Both the position numbers and the translations under genes were made by a program. From DASZVB01 sp035545855 (GTDB taxonomy: Bacteria > Myxococcota_A > Polyangia > Polyangiales > Polyangiaceae), in contig DASZXK010000155.1 of the NCBI GenBank assembly GCA_035545855.1, positions 109,494 to 173,493 on the forward strand: a stretch of DNA of 64,000 nucleotides, in the 5' to 3' direction. Under the pieces are notes generated by a model. That model did no database searches and was not told the DNA's origin. It was given only the letters and a program-made list of their open reading frames with translations. This document shows, piece after piece, positions 49,624 to 60,698 of the stretch. How positions within the stretch are numbered: position 1 is the stretch's first letter; the number at the start of each line of letters is the position of its first letter.

Positions 49624-51050
49624 CGGCTCCCGCCCTCCGTTCTCGCGCGGCCATCCTGGTCGCCGGCTGGGCCGGCTTCTACCTCCTCGGGTTCTCGCTC
49701 GCCGGCGCGTTGCTCCTCGTTCCCTGGGCGCAATCCGAATACGGGAAAGGCCCGGATCTGGCCGGATTGATCGCCGGCTTCGGCGGGCTCTGGGTGCTCT
49801 GGGGCATGCGTCCGCGCTCCGCCCGGAAACCGGAAGAAGGGCTTCCGATCCCGGTGGGCGCTCACCGCCGTCTCCGGGAGCTCGTCGCCGAGGTGTCGCG
49901 GCAGACACGCCACCCTGAGCCGGACGAACTACACCTCGTCGTCGACGCGAACGCTTTCACGTACACGACGCGCTCCCTCTTCCGGCGCGGGAAGACGGTC
50001 ATCGGCATCGGGCTGCCGTTCCTGTTCTGGCTGGATCGGGACGCGCTTCGCTCCGTGATCGCCCACGAGATGGGCCATCACGTCGGGGGTGACCTTCGCC
50101 TCGGCCCCTGGGTGCACCGAACCCGAAGGGCGATCGCCCTCACCCTCGACCACCTGGACGGCTCGAGCTTCCTCCTGGATCTCCCCTTCGCGCTCTACGG
50201 CGGGGCATTCCTCAGGAGAAGCCTGGAGGTGTCCAGGGCCCAGGAGCTCCAGGCGGACCGTGTCGCGGCCGAGACCGCGGGAACCGAAGCGACCGCCCGC
50301 GCGCTCTCCATCATCGAGCGCAAGTCGCCGCTGTGGAACGCCTACTTCTGGAGCGAGATCGCGCCCGCGCTCGGACGCGGGTTCCTTCTTCCGGTCGCGG
50401 AAGGCTTCGCGGTGTTCGAGGCGAACGTCCGGCGAGGCGCAGGCACGGACGGCGCGCGCCCGGAGCGCAAGCATCCCGAGCCGAGCTCCGAACACGACAC
50501 GCATCCGAGTCTCGGCGAGCGTCTCGCGTCCCTCGGAACGCCCGAATGGGAGGGGGAAGCCGGGAAAGACGCCGCGGTCGGTCTGCTCGACGACCCGGCC
50601 GCCGCGGAAGACCTCGCCGTTCGATACGTCCTCGTGGATGCGAATCGGAAGCTCTCCCGGATCGGCTGGTCGGAGGTGACCGAAAAGATCTGGCTCCCCC
50701 TCTGGACGGAGACGCTCACCCCGGTGGGGTATGCGTTCGCGAAACTGACCGCCACGGGCCTGTCGGACGCGTGCGCATCCCTGGACGACTGGGCCGATCG
50801 GACGCGCACGGGTCTTTCGCTTCTTTCGCCGGAAGCATCTCGACGCCGCGCGGAGCGATACCTCGGCATGTGGCTCGCCGTGTGTCTCTCCCGCTCCGGG
50901 TTCGAGGTATCGACGGAACCGGGCGCGCCGGTTCGCGCGACGAGAGGTGACGTCGTCGTCGAGCCGTTCCGCGTCGTGTCGGAGCTCGTCAGCGGAAAGC
51001 GCGACGCGTCGGAATGGCGGCGGACCTGCGCGACCATCGGGCTCGAGTGA
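49611..51050 (+). CDS. M48-family zinc metalloprotease, membrane-bound
   Basis: 479 residues. Two N-terminal transmembrane helices (~14-38 and ~50-66) precede the catalytic domain. HEMGHH (His152, Glu153, His156) is the HExxH zinc site, and the ExxxD third-ligand segment is in AQELQADRVAAE. Members such as HtpX degrade misfolded membrane proteins. The C-terminal ~200 residues have no recognised domain. The start lies 13 bp inside the upstream TPR-like gene, indicating a two-gene unit. It converges on the MFS gene with 15 bp between. Confidence 0.9.
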   Translation: MAGVTAPALRSRAAILVAGWAGFYLLGFSLAGALLLVPWAQSEYGKGPDLAGLIAGFGGLWVLWGMRPRSARKPEEGLPIPVGAHRRLRELVAEVSRQTRHPEPDELHLVVDANAFTYTTRSLFRRGKTVIGIGLPFLFWLDRDALRSVIAHEMGHHVGGDLRLGPWVHRTRRAIALTLDHLDGSSFLLDLPFALYGGAFLRRSLEVSRAQELQADRVAAETAGTEATARALSIIERKSPLWNAYFWSEIAPALGRGFLLPVAEGFAVFEANVRRGAGTDGARPERKHPEPSSEHDTHPSLGERLASLGTPEWEGEAGKDAAVGLLDDPAAAEDLAVRYVLVDANRKLSRIGWSEVTEKIWLPLWTETLTPVGYAFAKLTATGLSDACASLDDWADRTRTGLSLLSPEASRRRAERYLGMWLAVCLSRSGFEVSTEPGAPVRATRGDVVVEPFRVVSELVSGKRDASEWRRTCATIGLE

Positions 51051-51065
51051 GGCCGTGAGGCTGTG

Positions 51066-52616
51066 TCAGTGCGCGCCGCTCACCTCCGCGCCGCCCGAAG
51101 GCTTCCGGAGCACGAGCACCAGCACGACGCCGAGCGACATCACGAGCGCCGTCCAGCGGAAGCCGTTCTCGAACGACAGGACCATCGCCTGCGTCGTGAC
51201 ACGGAGCTTCAAGATGCTCTCGGCGACCAGATCCCGCTGGAACGTCTGCGAGCCCACGCCGTAGGAAATCTGACGGAGCTGCTCCTGCACGAGCGGGTTC
51301 TGGAGGTTCACGCTCTCGGAGAGGTACGACCCGTAGCGCTTCATGTCGTCGGCGACGAGCATGCCCATCAGCGCCGTGCCGAGCGAACCGCCGAGCTCGC
51401 GGGTGAGATTGAAGAGGCCCGTCGCGTTACCCCGCTGGGCCGGAGAAACGCCGGAGAGCGCGACGACGCTGACGGGGATGAAGATGAATCCGAGCCCGAA
51501 GCTCCGGATCATGTTGGGCGTGACGAGGTCCCAGAACCCCGCGGCCTGCGTGAGGTGCGACGCGACGAACTGGCTCGTGGAAACGACGCCCACGCCGATG
51601 AGGAGCAAGATGCGCCCGTCGACGGCCGGCGCGAGGCGCCCCATGAGCGGCATCACGACGACGGAGACGGTGCCCGCGACGAGGAACACCTTCCCGATGT
51701 CGAGCGCCGTGTATCGGATCACGGATCCGGCGAAGAGCGAGAACATGTAGGAGCCGCTGAAGAGCGCGAAGCCCGTGAGGAAGTTGAGTCCGGTGCCGGC
51801 GCTGTAGCTCCGGTTCTTGAAGACGCGGAGGTCCACCACGGGCCGGTCCGTCTCGAGCTCGTGCACGACGAACGTCAGGAGCGCGATGGCCGCGACGGCG
51901 GCGAGCACGACGATGAGCCGGCTCTCGAGCCAGCCTTCACGATTCCCTTCCTCGAGGACGTACTGGAGCGAGGCCATACCGACGGCGAGGAGCGAGATGC
52001 CGAACACGTCGATCTTCGCGTCCGCGCCGGAAGGCGCGACGAACGCGGGCTGCTCGACGAAACGCAGCGTGAGGAGCGCTGCAACGATGCCGATGGGCAC
52101 GTTGACCATGAAGATCCAGTGCCAGCTCGCCCACTGGATCAGATACCCGCCGATCGTCGGCCCGAGGAGCGGACCGGTGATCGCTCCGAGGCCGAACATG
52201 GCCGCGGCCATCCCGTGCTCCTTCTGCGGGTAACGAGCGAACAGGATGCTCTGGGCCGTCGGGATGATCGCGCCGCCCCCGAGCCCCTGGAGCGCGCGAA
52301 ACGCGACCAGGGAGGGCAGGTTCCACGCGAGCCCGCAGAGGGAGCTCGCGACGGTGAAGAGCGCGATCGACGCGGCGAAGTAGCGCTTGTACCCGAATCG
52401 CCGCTGGAGCCACCCCGTCATCGGGATGATGACGATGTTCGCCATCATGTACCCGGTGGAGACCCAGCCGATCTGATCGATCGGGGTGCCGAAGCTCGCG
52501 CGGATGTCCGAGAGCGCGACGTTGACGATCGTGATGTCGATCATCGCCATCAGCGCGGCCGTCATGACTACGGCGGTGATGCCCGCTTTCGACCCGGTGA
52601 CTTGGTCGCGGTCCAT
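51066..52616 (-). CDS. DHA2-type MFS multidrug efflux transporter (EmrB-like)
   Basis: 516 residues, 14 predicted helices. The N-terminal IDITIVNVALSDIRASFG (motif D1 of DHA2), WVSTGYMMANIVIIPMTGWL and RRFGYKRYF (motif A-like) are followed by a GGGAIIPTAQSILF segment (motif C region) with LGAITGPLLGPTIGG. It exports hydrophobic drugs or metabolites by proton antiport through the inner membrane. It lies 28 bp downstream of the HlyD-type adaptor, so the pair forms an EmrAB-style tripartite pump; no outer-membrane channel gene is adjacent. Confidence 0.93.
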   Translation of the reverse strand: MDRDQVTGSKAGITAVVMTAALMAMIDITIVNVALSDIRASFGTPIDQIGWVSTGYMMANIVIIPMTGWLQRRFGYKRYFAASIALFTVASSLCGLAWNLPSLVAFRALQGLGGGAIIPTAQSILFARYPQKEHGMAAAMFGLGAITGPLLGPTIGGYLIQWASWHWIFMVNVPIGIVAALLTLRFVEQPAFVAPSGADAKIDVFGISLLAVGMASLQYVLEEGNREGWLESRLIVVLAAVAAIALLTFVVHELETDRPVVDLRVFKNRSYSAGTGLNFLTGFALFSGSYMFSLFAGSVIRYTALDIGKVFLVAGTVSVVVMPLMGRLAPAVDGRILLLIGVGVVSTSQFVASHLTQAAGFWDLVTPNMIRSFGLGFIFIPVSVVALSGVSPAQRGNATGLFNLTRELGGSLGTALMGMLVADDMKRYGSYLSESVNLQNPLVQEQLRQISYGVGSQTFQRDLVAESILKLRVTTQAMVLSFENGFRWTALVMSLGVVLVLVLRKPSGGAEVSGAH

Positions 52617-52644
52617 GTGCGTGTCCTCGCGATGCGACGCGCGC

Positions 52645-53883
52645 TCAGCGCGTGCTCACCTTGACCGTCGCGCTCATGCCCGGCCGGAGCTCGACGCCGG
52701 GGTGCGGCTCGAGCTGGATGAGCACCGGAACGCGCTGCACGACCTTCGTGAAGTTCCCGGAGGCGTTGTCCGGCGGAAGCAGCGCAAAGCGCGCGCCCGT
52801 ACCGCCGGCGAGGCTCTCGACCTTGCCCGCCAGGGGCCGGCCGGAAAACGTGTCGACGGAGATCTTCGCGGGCTCGCCGGGCTTCATCTCCGCGATCTGG
52901 TCTTCCTTGAAGTTCGCGACGATCCACGTGTCGTCGGTGTTCACGATCGCGAGCAGGGGGCGCTCCGGCGACACCGTCTGACCGGGCTCGACGGAGCGCC
53001 GCGACACGACGCCCGAGGTCTCGGCGCGTACCTTCGTGTAAGACACGTTCAGCTCGGCCTGTTCCAGGGCAGCCGTCGCCTGGTCCACCTTGGCCCGCGC
53101 GAGCTCGACCTGAGCCTCCGCCGCGTCCACCTGCGCGGGGCCCGATTCGGCGGCGATGAGATGCCCCCGCGCCGCCTGGATCGTGCCCGCGGCGTTGTCG
53201 AGGTTCGTCTCGGCGCTCACGAGCCGCGCGGTAGCGAGCGTCACCGCGGCGTCGGCCTGTTCGAGCGCCGACTTGTGCAGGTCGTAGTCCGCTCGTGCGA
53301 CCGCCCCCGACTCGAGCAGCCCCTCCGAACGCCGGAACTCCGTCTCGGCGAGCGCCCGGCGCGACTTCGCCGCATCGAGGTCGGCGCGAGCCTGGTCGAT
53401 CGCGGCCCTCGTGGTCCCCCGCACGGCCGACGCCTGGACGAGGCCGCCCTTCGCGACGGCGAGGTTCGAATCGACGGACTTCATCGTCACCGCGAGACCG
53501 GTCTCCGTCGCGCGGAGTTGCGCTTTCGCCGCCGCGACGTCCGCGCGCGCAGCGGCGAGCTTCGCCGCGAGGTCGGCAGGGTCGAGCTCCACCAGGACGT
53601 CGCCCGCGTGGACGCGCTGGTTGTCGCGGACGAGGACGCTCTTCACTTGCCCCGACACGCGCGCCGCGACGTTCACGACGTGCCCTTCGACCTGCGCGTC
53701 GTCCGTGGACTCGACCCCACGCTGCGAAGCCCACGCGAGAGTGCCGCCGCCGAGCGCGATCGCCGTGAGGACCGGAAGGACGACGAGCGCCCGGCGCCGG
53801 GGCTTCGTGACCGGTGCGGGTGCGGCCGGGGCCTCGTCGGCGCTGGAGAGAAGAGCGGTCGTCGGATGGGAGGTGGTCGCCAT
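52645..53883 (-). CDS. HlyD/EmrA-family efflux adaptor
   Basis: 412 residues. Cytosolic N terminus, one transmembrane anchor (~29-50, RRALVVLPVLTAIALGGGTLAWA), then a biotinyl-lipoyl half (VAARVSGQVKSVLVRDNQRVHAGDVLVELD), a long alpha-helical coiled-coil hairpin (~90-240, rich in Ala/Glu/Lys heptads), and the second lipoyl and beta-barrel part (VRAETSGVVSRRSVEPGQTVSPERPLLAIV). It bridges the MFS pump to an outer-membrane channel. It is the first gene of the operon; a sigma-54-like promoter lies 21 bp upstream of its start. Confidence 0.93.
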   Translation of the reverse strand: MATTSHPTTALLSSADEAPAAPAPVTKPRRRALVVLPVLTAIALGGGTLAWASQRGVESTDDAQVEGHVVNVAARVSGQVKSVLVRDNQRVHAGDVLVELDPADLAAKLAAARADVAAAKAQLRATETGLAVTMKSVDSNLAVAKGGLVQASAVRGTTRAAIDQARADLDAAKSRRALAETEFRRSEGLLESGAVARADYDLHKSALEQADAAVTLATARLVSAETNLDNAAGTIQAARGHLIAAESGPAQVDAAEAQVELARAKVDQATAALEQAELNVSYTKVRAETSGVVSRRSVEPGQTVSPERPLLAIVNTDDTWIVANFKEDQIAEMKPGEPAKISVDTFSGRPLAGKVESLAGGTGARFALLPPDNASGNFTKVVQRVPVLIQLEPHPGVELRPGMSATVKVSTR

Positions 53884-53903
53884 GGTTCTGGGTCGACCCC
53901 TAG

Positions 53904-53919
53904 AGCACGTCCCGTTCCA
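53904..53919 (-). promoter_or_regulatory. Candidate sigma-54 promoter of the efflux operon
   Basis: On the minus strand TGGAACG (53913-53919), 4 bp, then GTGCT (53904-53908) fits the -24 GG and -12 GC pair with exactly 10 bp between them. It is directed at the adaptor gene starting at 53883. The leader would be short, and the -12 half (GTGCT for TTGCA) is imperfect. A GGGTCGACCC palindrome follows at 53890-53899. Confidence 0.5.
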
Positions 53920-54024
53920 CCCCGCTGCCGAAGAGAATTCTTTAATTTATTCGAGCTCTTATGTTGGTTCGACTTCGAAACGTGGGGTTTCAGCGCAATC
54001 AGGGCTCGACGTCCATCCGGTTCG

Positions 54025-54079
54025 ATCCAATCTCTATTGGATTAATCCGGATTAAGTCCGGATCTAATCCATTGGATCC
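54025..54079. promoter_or_regulatory. Array of GGAT-centred palindromes before the sigma-54 activator gene
   Basis: ATCCAAT (54025-54031) pairs with ATTGGAT (54036-54042). GGATTAATCC (54039-54048), GGATTAAGTCC (54049-54059), GGATCTAATCC (54060-54070) and GGATCC (54074-54079) follow with 10-14-bp spacing, about one helical turn, and abut the ATG at 54080. They lie 106-160 bp upstream of the -24 element of the divergent promoter, so they may act as both autoregulatory operator and enhancer. Confidence 0.7.
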
Positions 54080-57085
<3,006 letters not shown>

Positions 57086-57249
57086 GATTCCCGCCGTGAA
57101 TTTCGCCTGAACCCGAAAACGGCGACGGAACGGGAAACGGCAGCGGCCGCGGCGGCCAGCGCGGGCACTCCCTGGTCTCGCACCGAGCCGTTTCGTTCAA
57201 GGCGCTGCGCCCCCGGGCTGCGACTGTCTTCGATCGGAGGAACCCAGAG

Positions 57250-58446
57250 ATGAAGGCGGCCTCGCGCCAGATTCGCCCGCTCCTGCCTTACGGCACGGTC
57301 CTGGTGCTCGCCGCTTGCGCGACCGGCGAGACCCTGGACGCTCCGTCGGGCGACGGCTTCGATGCCGGCACCAACCACGGCGGCACCGCGAACGCCGGCG
57401 GATTCACGTCGAGTACCGGTGGCGCGGCGAACGGCGGCGCCGATGCGAACACCAGCGGCGCCCAGGTGGGCGGCGCGGCGGGAAGCGGAGGCGCGTCGAA
57501 CGCGGGGGGCGCGTCGGGCTCCGCAGGCGCGTCGAACGCCGGTGGCGCGTCGGGCTCCGCAGGCGCGTCGAACGCCGGTGGCGCGACGAGCGCGGGCGGC
57601 GCGCAGAACGGCGGAGGTGCGGCGACGGCGGGTGGCGCCACCAGCGCTGGAGGCTCTCCGGGCTCCGGCGGAGCCGCGAATGCGGGGGGAGCGACCCAGA
57701 CCGGCGGGTCCGCGAACACCGGCGGCGCGAGCGGCTGCGCGAACCAGGACGGCGATCGCCTGACGGACTGCGAGGAGGACGCGGACGACATCCTGTCGAC
57801 GAGCAAGACCGTCTGGAACGGTCTCACCGCGTCCCTCGTCGGCAGCGGCGGCGGCAACTGCACGGAGATCTGCCTCGCCTCGCAGATCGCGAACCTGTTC
57901 GGAAGCCCGCTCGAGACTCACGCGATCTACTCGGGCTGGGACTTCGACACGGACCAGCCCGAAAACCAGTCTCCGAGCAGCCCGACGTTCGGGTTTCAAC
58001 CGCCGTTCGCGAGCACCATCACCGGGTGGCGCATGCTCTACCGGGGTCTGTTCTGGGTTCCGCCCACCGCCACGGGACAATACTGCTTCAACGTGGACAT
58101 CGGCAGCGACGGCGGGTCGGGCACGAACGACACCTCGCCGGACGCGTGCGGCGCGATCTACCTCCCCGACGTCCAGGCGAACGCCTGGGTCATGAACGGC
58201 CGGCACCAGACCAGCACGAGCGACAGCCCGCCGATGCCCAGCGAAAGCAAGCAGCAGACGAAGTGCACGACGTTCGCGACGGCCGGCGGGAAGCGAATCG
58301 ATTTCGTCTACCAGTACTCCGGCAACAACGCCGACAACCGGCACCAGCTGCACGTGAAGTACTGCTACGGTAGCGCTTCGCCGTGCACGCCGACGACGCC
58401 CATCGACGACACCGTGCTGACCCAGGTCGGCGCGACGATCCCCTGA
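57250..58446 (+). CDS. Gly/Ala/Asn-rich lipoprotein with PA14-like C-terminal domain
   Basis: 398 residues. The signal ends GTVLVLAAC with lipidated Cys23. Residues ~40-160 are low-complexity repeats of the GGASNAGGASGSA type, encoded partly by a 36-bp tandem repeat. A Ca-binding-like NQDGDRLTDCEEDADD (thrombospondin-3-type) segment follows. The C-terminal ~200 residues include YRGLFWVPPTATGQYCFNVDIGSDG, like the PA14 strand pair, with later HQLHVKYCYG, suggesting a carbohydrate- or surface-binding beta-sandwich. Predicted surface lipoprotein. It converges on the zinc-ribbon gene with 3 bp between. Confidence 0.8.
   Translation: MKAASRQIRPLLPYGTVLVLAACATGETLDAPSGDGFDAGTNHGGTANAGGFTSSTGGAANGGADANTSGAQVGGAAGSGGASNAGGASGSAGASNAGGASGSAGASNAGGATSAGGAQNGGGAATAGGATSAGGSPGSGGAANAGGATQTGGSANTGGASGCANQDGDRLTDCEEDADDILSTSKTVWNGLTASLVGSGGGNCTEICLASQIANLFGSPLETHAIYSGWDFDTDQPENQSPSSPTFGFQPPFASTITGWRMLYRGLFWVPPTATGQYCFNVDIGSDGGSGTNDTSPDACGAIYLPDVQANAWVMNGRHQTSTSDSPPMPSESKQQTKCTTFATAGGKRIDFVYQYSGNNADNRHQLHVKYCYGSASPCTPTTPIDDTVLTQVGATIP
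57490..57588 (+). repeat. 36-bp in-frame tandem repeat in the Gly-rich lipoprotein gene
   Basis: Units at 57490-57525 and 57526-57561 differ at two or three positions, and a partial third starts at 57562. Each encodes GASNAGGASGSA. The repeat keeps the frame, so copy-number change would shorten or lengthen the stalk by 12 residues. Confidence 0.85.
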
Positions 58447-58449
58447 CGC

Positions 58450-58701
58450 TCAGCCTTTCCGAGCGAGGACGCTCGGGTGGTTCTTCCACGCCGGCATCTT
58501 CGCCATGAACGCGATCGTGTCCCGTTCGGCCTGGGCGCGATCGAGGCCTGGCTTTTGTCGAAGCTGCCAGCCGACCATCTTCTCGAATCGCTCTTCGAAC
58601 GGCTGGAGCTCGCCGGTCGCCGTCACGCAGTACTGGCAGTAAGGGCCCGTCTCGATCGGCATCGAACAGCTCTCACAGCGGTGCTTGTCCTGGTCGTTCA
58701 T
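58450..58701 (-). CDS. Small zinc-ribbon protein
   Basis: 83 residues. Two CxxC knuckles, CESCSMPI and YCQYC, match the short treble-clef zinc-ribbon family (Zn_ribbon_2 type). A helical part follows: FEERFEKMVGWQLRQKPG and AQAERDTIAFMAKMPAWKNH. Its ATG overlaps the stop of the MarR gene (TGA/ATG at 58698-58701), so it is translationally coupled and probably repressed by that MarR protein. Exact activity unknown. Confidence 0.85.
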   Translation of the reverse strand: MNDQDKHRCESCSMPIETGPYCQYCVTATGELQPFEERFEKMVGWQLRQKPGLDRAQAERDTIAFMAKMPAWKNHPSVLARKG

Positions 58702-59183
58702 CGTCGCTTCTCCTTCGTGGACTTCGTGGCAGTGGTTTTCGCGGCCCTGACGAGGGCCCGGGTTCCGGCGAGCAGCTGCTCGCGTTCCTCCGTCGTCATT
58801 CTTGCGAACGCGTGCTCGAGCGTGCTCCTCGAGAGCACTTCCTGCTCCTCGACGAGGCGGTCGCGGCCGCTGTCGGTGAGCCAGACGAGCACCCTTCGAC
58901 GATCCGCCTCGTCTCGGACGCGTGCGAGCAGGCCGTCCCGCTCCAGATGCTCGACTATCTCGCTCACGACCGATTGCGCGCGATCGAAGTGCTTCGCGCA
59001 TTCACCGACGGTGATTGGCCCGGTCATCGAAAGGTGGTTCAGCACCGCGCGCGACGGAGCGGAAAGGTCCCGGCGCTTCCCGTCTCTCCGGTGGAAATGA
59101 AGGTAAACCGCCGGAAAGAGCTCCGCATACGCCTCCGCGCCCGACGTGACCGCGGCGTGGGCCGCGCGAAACGACCTCGTCAT
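58698..59183 (-). CDS. MarR-family transcriptional regulator
   Basis: 161 residues. The winged HTH lies in PSRAVLNHLSMTGPITVGECAKHFDRAQSVVSEIVEHLERDGLLARVRDEADRRRVLVWLT, with the DxRxxx wing (DEADRRR). Dimerisation helices flank it, and a Lys/Thr-rich C terminus follows. It overlaps the zinc-ribbon gene, which may be its partner and target. Confidence 0.92.
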   Translation of the reverse strand: MTRSFRAAHAAVTSGAEAYAELFPAVYLHFHRRDGKRRDLSAPSRAVLNHLSMTGPITVGECAKHFDRAQSVVSEIVEHLERDGLLARVRDEADRRRVLVWLTDSGRDRLVEEQEVLSRSTLEHAFARMTTEEREQLLAGTRALVRAAKTTATKSTKEKRR

Positions 59184-59299
59184 TCCGACTCAGTTCCGTC
59201 AGAGCCGATCCATCGTCAATCCCGATGCAATTTTCTCGAACTGCCGACGGGTGCGGCGGAGCGGCCGGCGAGGCCACGGCGACGTGCTACAAGTGCGGC

Positions 59300-59677
59300 A
59301 TGGGTGGACGGCAGAGGCGGTCGCTGACTGTGCCATTCGGCGTCGTCACGCTCGTCTTCGGTCTCCTCGCATCGGCGTGTGACGACTCCTCGGCGACGGG
59401 ACGCCCCTGTGAGTCGTACACGGATTGTCCGAGCGACCACACCTGCGTCTACGAGATCGCCAAGGGGTGCGCCGCGACCCCGACCTGTCAACCGAGGCCC
59501 GGGGGCGTGCAGTGCGGCGCGCTGGAGGAGCTCTGCGGCTGCTCTGGGGAAATGGTCGTCACGGGCTGCGGCTTCGCAGACGGCTTCGCGTCCGGGCCCG
59601 TTCGAGGACCGTACTCGCTCTCCTGCGGCACCAAGGACGGAGGCGCCGATGCCGCGGCGGACGCCTCGCGCCGCTGA
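59300..59677 (+). CDS. Small Cys-rich lipoprotein
   Basis: 125 residues from ATG 59300. The signal LTVPFGVVTLVFGLLASAC gives lipidated Cys near residue 27. The mature part has about 12 Cys arranged CESYTDCPSDHTC, CAATPTC, CGALEELCGCSG. A GGADAAADASRR tail ends the chain. Surface lipoprotein of myxobacterial style; no enzymatic motif. The next gene starts 69 bp downstream on the same strand. Confidence 0.68.
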   Translation: MGGRQRRSLTVPFGVVTLVFGLLASACDDSSATGRPCESYTDCPSDHTCVYEIAKGCAATPTCQPRPGGVQCGALEELCGCSGEMVVTGCGFADGFASGPVRGPYSLSCGTKDGGADAAADASRR

Positions 59678-59746
59678 CGGTAGGCACTCGACCCCGAAGA
59701 TTTGACGGTGGAACGAAGCGATGCGACGAAAACGGCAGAGGATCCC

Positions 59747-60694
59747 ATGAGAACGACTTCAGGGTTCGTTTCTTCGCGCAGGCTCGTCGCCTGCGGCGCC
59801 CTTCTCGGCGTGGCTTGCTCCAGCACGGCGCAGCCGACGCCGGCCGAAAGCGGAAAGACTCCGTCCGACGCCGGCGGCTCGGCGAAGGACTTCCGTCTGC
59901 TCGCCCAGGGCGACTGGCAGCTCGACCCTGGAAGCGAAGGGTACTTCTGCGTGCGAAAGACGATCGCAGAAGACGAGTTCGTCTCCGGATTTCGTCCCAT
60001 CTCGCCGCTCGGCACGCACCACACCGTCCTCAGCATCGACACGTCGACGGCCGACGCGGGCGCGCGTCCGCCCGACGGAACGACGCAGTGCCAGGGCGTC
60101 GACAACAGTCCCCTGCTCCTCGGCGGCTCCGGAGTCGGAACGACTCCGTACGAGTTCCCTCCGGGCGTCGCGGTGAAGCTCCCCGCCGGCAGCCAGATCC
60201 TGTTGAACATCCACGCGTTCAACTCCTCGGACCAGCCGCTCACCGGCACCTCCGGGATCGAAGGTCTGCACCTGGATCCCTCGGCGGTCGAGCACGAGGC
60301 CGAGCTCGTCGAAGCCGGCAAAGTGATCGGGCTCACCGTCGCACCCGGCCGGACGACGCAGACGGGAACCTGCACTCTCACGAAAGACGCGACGATCTTC
60401 GCCTCGAACCCGCACATGCATCGGCTCGGCGTGCATCAGGTCGCGCGCCTGCTCCCGACGGGGGGCGCGCCGGTGCCCCTCGTGGATCAGGACTACAGCT
60501 TCGACGAACAGACGTTCCACATGCTCCCCTCGACGGTCGCCGTGCACGCGGGCGACCAGCTCGAGGTCGACTGCACGTACGAGAACGACGGCGCCGACAC
60601 GGTCGTCTTCGGCCAGAGCAGCAAAGACGAGATGTGCTTCGCCGCGACGTACGTCTATCCGCCCATCAAACAGGGCGGATTCTGCTTTCAGTGA
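59747..60694 (+). CDS. PHM-like copper type II monooxygenase lipoprotein 1
   Basis: 315 residues. Lipidated Cys24 (LLGVAC) places it in the envelope. The copper ligands of peptidylglycine/dopamine monooxygenases occur in order: the HH pair His91-His92 (GTHHTVL) and His156 (LNIHAFN) for CuH; His223 and His225 (NPHMH) and Met296 (DEMCF) for CuM. Cys residues flank both. Family enzymes hydroxylate C-H bonds using ascorbate, copper and O2. The N-terminal start at 59747 yields the signal peptide. It converges with a paralogue ending 4 bp away. Confidence 0.86.
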   Translation: MRTTSGFVSSRRLVACGALLGVACSSTAQPTPAESGKTPSDAGGSAKDFRLLAQGDWQLDPGSEGYFCVRKTIAEDEFVSGFRPISPLGTHHTVLSIDTSTADAGARPPDGTTQCQGVDNSPLLLGGSGVGTTPYEFPPGVAVKLPAGSQILLNIHAFNSSDQPLTGTSGIEGLHLDPSAVEHEAELVEAGKVIGLTVAPGRTTQTGTCTLTKDATIFASNPHMHRLGVHQVARLLPTGGAPVPLVDQDYSFDEQTFHMLPSTVAVHAGDQLEVDCTYENDGADTVVFGQSSKDEMCFAATYVYPPIKQGGFCFQ

Positions 60695-60698
60695 CGAC

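Noticed and set aside
51063..52664. Open frame antisense to the MFS transporter
   Set aside because: Charged low-complexity Arg/Asp/Glu/His sequence typical of antisense to membrane genes; the minus strand encodes an obvious DHA2 transporter.
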